From an uncultured Faecalibacterium sp. (GTDB lineage Bacteria > Bacillota > Clostridia > Oscillospirales > Ruminococcaceae): a stretch of 6,356 nucleotides of DNA. Positions 4,838 to 6,356 of the stretch are shown in pieces; positions within the stretch are counted from its first letter, which is position 1, and every line of letters begins with the position of its first letter. The stretch spans positions 1 through 6,356 of the forward strand of contig CALDNF010000248.1 of NCBI GenBank assembly GCA_937917475.1, given 5' to 3'. The notes below the pieces were generated by a model. That model made no database searches, had not been told where the DNA came from, and worked only from the letters and a program-made list of their open reading frames with translations. The translations under genes and the position numbers were made by a program.

Positions 4838-5392
4838 ATGGAAGAGAAAAAAATTACGACTTACCAGATGGCGGTCACTGCGCTGATGGCTGCCGTGCTC
4901 TGTGTGACGGGCCCTCTGACCGTGCCCATCGGAGCGATCCCCATTTCGCTGGCAAACTTTGTCATCTGCCTGACAGTCTGGCTGCTGGGGGCTAAATTCG
5001 GCACCCTGAGCGTTGCCATTTATCTGGCAATCGGTCTGGTGGGCATCCCGGTGTTCTCTGGCTATGGTGCCGGTCTGGCAAAGCTGGCGGGCCCCACCGG
5101 CGGCTATCTGGTGGGCTATCTGCTGCTGTCCTTCATTGGCGGCCTGTTCATTGAGAAGAGCAAGGGCAATCCGGTAGTCTCTGCTGTGGGCCTTGTGCTG
5201 GGCGATGCCGCCTGCTATGTGCTGGGCACGGCATGGTTCGTGTTTCAGATGCAGTGTGAACTGAGCTATGCGCTGGCAGTCTGTGTCTATCCCTTTATTG
5301 CACTGGATCTGGCAAAGATCGTGGTGTCCTGTGTGGTAGGTGCCCTGCTGCGCAAGCGTCTGACTCAGGCCGGTGTCCTGAAAATGGCATAA
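4838..5392 (+). CDS. bioY: Biotin transporter substrate-binding subunit BioY (ECF-type S component)
   Basis: 184 residues, the normal length of the BioY family, with about six hydrophobic helices. BioY binds biotin in the cytoplasmic membrane and is energised by an ECF module (EcfT plus two EcfA ATPases), none of which is encoded here, so it probably shares an ECF module encoded elsewhere. Family features are LTVPIGAIPISLANF (27-41), PVFSGYGAGLAKLAGPTGGYLVGY (71-94), containing the conserved GPTGGYL loop that helps form the biotin pocket, the LGTAW motif (129-133), and PFIALDLAK (152-160), the typical late PF-D-K signature. ATG 4838 is chosen because GAGG lies six bases upstream; a TTG at 4826 in frame would add four residues but has no ribosome site. 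It is a single-gene unit between a BirA-type operator and a terminator. The presence of regulated uptake is consistent with, but does not prove, biotin auxotrophy. Confidence 0.96.
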   Translation: MEEKKITTYQMAVTALMAAVLCVTGPLTVPIGAIPISLANFVICLTVWLLGAKFGTLSVAIYLAIGLVGIPVFSGYGAGLAKLAGPTGGYLVGYLLLSFIGGLFIEKSKGNPVVSAVGLVLGDAACYVLGTAWFVFQMQCELSYALAVCVYPFIALDLAKIVVSCVVGALLRKRLTQAGVLKMA

Positions 5393-5415
5393 CAGCTGGG
5401 ATCATCAAAAAAAGT

Positions 5416-5447
5416 AAACGCTCCGATTGAAAAATCGGGGCGTTTTT
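5416..5447 (+). terminator. Terminator of bioY
   Basis: Bases 5416-5427 pair with 5434-5445 (12 bp, one T-G wobble) around a 6-base loop, with five T residues at 5443-5447. It begins 24 bases after the bioY stop. An A-run at 5407-5413 precedes the stem, giving a possible weaker terminator for the other strand. Confidence 0.92.
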
Positions 5448-5471
5448 GTGCACTTGGAACGGGAAAAATGA

Positions 5472-5500
5472 TTGCAGATTCCGGACATGTGTGCTACACT
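5472..5500 (+). promoter_or_regulatory. Extended -10 promoter of the NSS transporter gene
   Basis: TTGCAG (5472-5477) and TACACT (5495-5500) are separated by 17 bases. TGC directly before the -10 (5492-5494) gives the extended -10 element. Transcription should start near 5507, followed by AGGAG (5528-5532), eight bases before the ATG at 5541. It is clearly separated from bioY by the terminator at 5416-5447. Confidence 0.75.
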
Positions 5501-5540
5501 GAAATACAGGTTGTTAAAAAAGTGTTTAGGAGTGGATAGA

Positions 5541-6356
5541 ATGGACAAACAGAACAAGAGTCGGAGCTCGTTCTCCGGCAAGCTGGGCTTTGTGCTGTCG
5601 GCGGCAGGGGCTTCGGTGGGTCTGGGTAACATCTGGCGGTTTCCTTATCTGGCGGCCAAGTATGGCGGCGGCATTTTCCTGCTGGTGTATATCGTGCTGG
5701 CCGTCACGTTTGGCTATACCATGATCATGGCCGAAACGGCCCTGGGCCGGATGACCCGCAAAAGCCCGGTGGGTGCTTTCGGGGCCTTTGGCAAGGGAAA
5801 AGCCCTGCGCTTTGGCGGTTGGATCAACGCCGTGATTCCCATCCTGATCGTGCCTTATTACTCGGTCATCGGCGGCTGGGTCATCCGGTATCTGGCAGGC
5901 TATCTCTCCGGCCATGGGGCAGAGCTGGCCGCAGATGGCTATTTCTCCAGCTTTATCGCAAACGGTATCTCTGCGGAGGTGTGCTTTGCTGTCTTTACCC
6001 TGTTTACGCTGGGGGTCATCTATGCGGGTGTCCGGAACGGCGTGGAACGGGTATCCAAGCTTATGATGCCGGTGTTGGTGGTGCTCTCGGTGGTCATCGC
6101 AGCTTACTCGGTCACACGGCCCGGTGCACTGGAAGGGGTGAAATATCTTCTGGTGCCCGACCTCTCTCATTTTTCCTGGATGACGGTGGTCTCGGCTATG
6201 GGGCAGATGTTCTACTCTCTTTCCATCGCCATGGGCATTTTGGTGACCTTTGGCTCCTATATGAAGCGAGATGTTTCCATTGAGGACTCCACCAAAAACG
6301 TGGAAATTTTTGATACCATCATTGCTGTTATGGCGGGCCTGATGATCATCCCGGCG
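5541..6356 (+). CDS. Sodium:neurotransmitter symporter (NSS/SNF) family transporter, 3' truncated by window
   Basis: 272 codons from ATG 5541 to the window edge with no stop; full family members have about 450-500 residues, so roughly the first six or seven of 11-12 helices are present. These LeuT-fold proteins couple Na+ to uptake of amino acids or related compounds; the substrate cannot be assigned. The first helix carries the signature VGLGNIWRFPYLAAKYGGG (26-44), whose unwound centre forms the Na+ and substrate sites in LeuT. AETALGR (64-70) matches the conserved AE-x-ALGR end of helix 2. YYSVIGGWVIRY follows in helix 3. GQMFYSLSIAMGILVTFGSY (221-240) corresponds to the unwound helix 6, with the serine and glycine positions expected there. 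There is no signal peptide and the N-terminus is short and polar, as in bacterial members. AGGAG at an 8-base spacing supports the start. Confidence 0.94.
   Translation, partial: MDKQNKSRSSFSGKLGFVLSAAGASVGLGNIWRFPYLAAKYGGGIFLLVYIVLAVTFGYTMIMAETALGRMTRKSPVGAFGAFGKGKALRFGGWINAVIPILIVPYYSVIGGWVIRYLAGYLSGHGAELAADGYFSSFIANGISAEVCFAVFTLFTLGVIYAGVRNGVERVSKLMMPVLVVLSVVIAAYSVTRPGALEGVKYLLVPDLSHFSWMTVVSAMGQMFYSLSIAMGILVTFGSYMKRDVSIEDSTKNVEIFDTIIAVMAGLMIIPA

Noticed and set aside
5526..6170. 214-codon minus-strand open frame opposite the NSS transporter
   Set aside because: It is opposite a gene with unmistakable NSS signatures, and its product is His/Gln/Asp-rich as expected for antisense of a membrane protein.

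Overview
The window looks like chromosomal DNA from a gut Clostridia bacterium of the Oscillospiraceae/Ruminococcaceae, probably Faecalibacterium or a near relative such as Gemmiger or Subdoligranulum. This is inferred from GC-rich coding DNA with strong AAGGAGG-type ribosome binding sites, a low-GC-Gram-positive style ECF sigma/DUF4349 pair, a BirA-type site in front of bioY, and a surface-protein tail of a kind I associate with this family. No species assignment can be proven from the sequence alone. I see no mobile element, CRISPR array, phage gene or long repeat. Overall this is an ordinary housekeeping and transport region with several well-formed regulatory sites.

Layout. Positions 2-517 (+) hold the C-terminal end of a large cell-surface protein with a hydrophobic segment and a divergent S-layer-homology-like tail, followed by a very strong terminator (554-604). 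A near-consensus promoter (638-666) and a structured leader of about 115 nt precede a Kef/CPA2-type cation:proton antiporter (787-2082, +), which ends at a long, probably bidirectional terminator. Converging on it from the minus strand is a single initiator tRNA-fMet gene (2208-2284) with its own near-consensus promoter, a leader hairpin and a terminator.

Next on the minus strand is an overlapping two-gene unit: an ECF sigma factor (3474-3965) and a two-membrane-segment DUF4349 protein (2372-3487) that is the natural candidate for its anti-sigma/sensor partner. Upstream on the same strand is an unrecognised 191-residue protein (4098-4673). A divergent intergenic region (4674-4837) then carries back-to-back promoters and a good BirA-type operator. 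It drives the biotin transporter subunit bioY (4838-5392, +), which ends at a clean terminator. Finally an extended -10 promoter drives a sodium:neurotransmitter symporter family transporter (5541 to window end, +), cut by the window edge.

How the parts fit. Most genes are separate transcription units. Four protein-gene promoters and the tRNA promoter can be read, each with a 17-bp spacer. The clearest regulatory logic is biotin-dependent repression of bioY by BirA, where one half-site covers the bioY -35. The second is the sigma/DUF4349 pair, translated from overlapping reading frames. The least explained parts are the antiporter leader, whose only good Shine-Dalgarno sequence is 48 nt from the likely start with a hairpin between, and the 191-residue protein.
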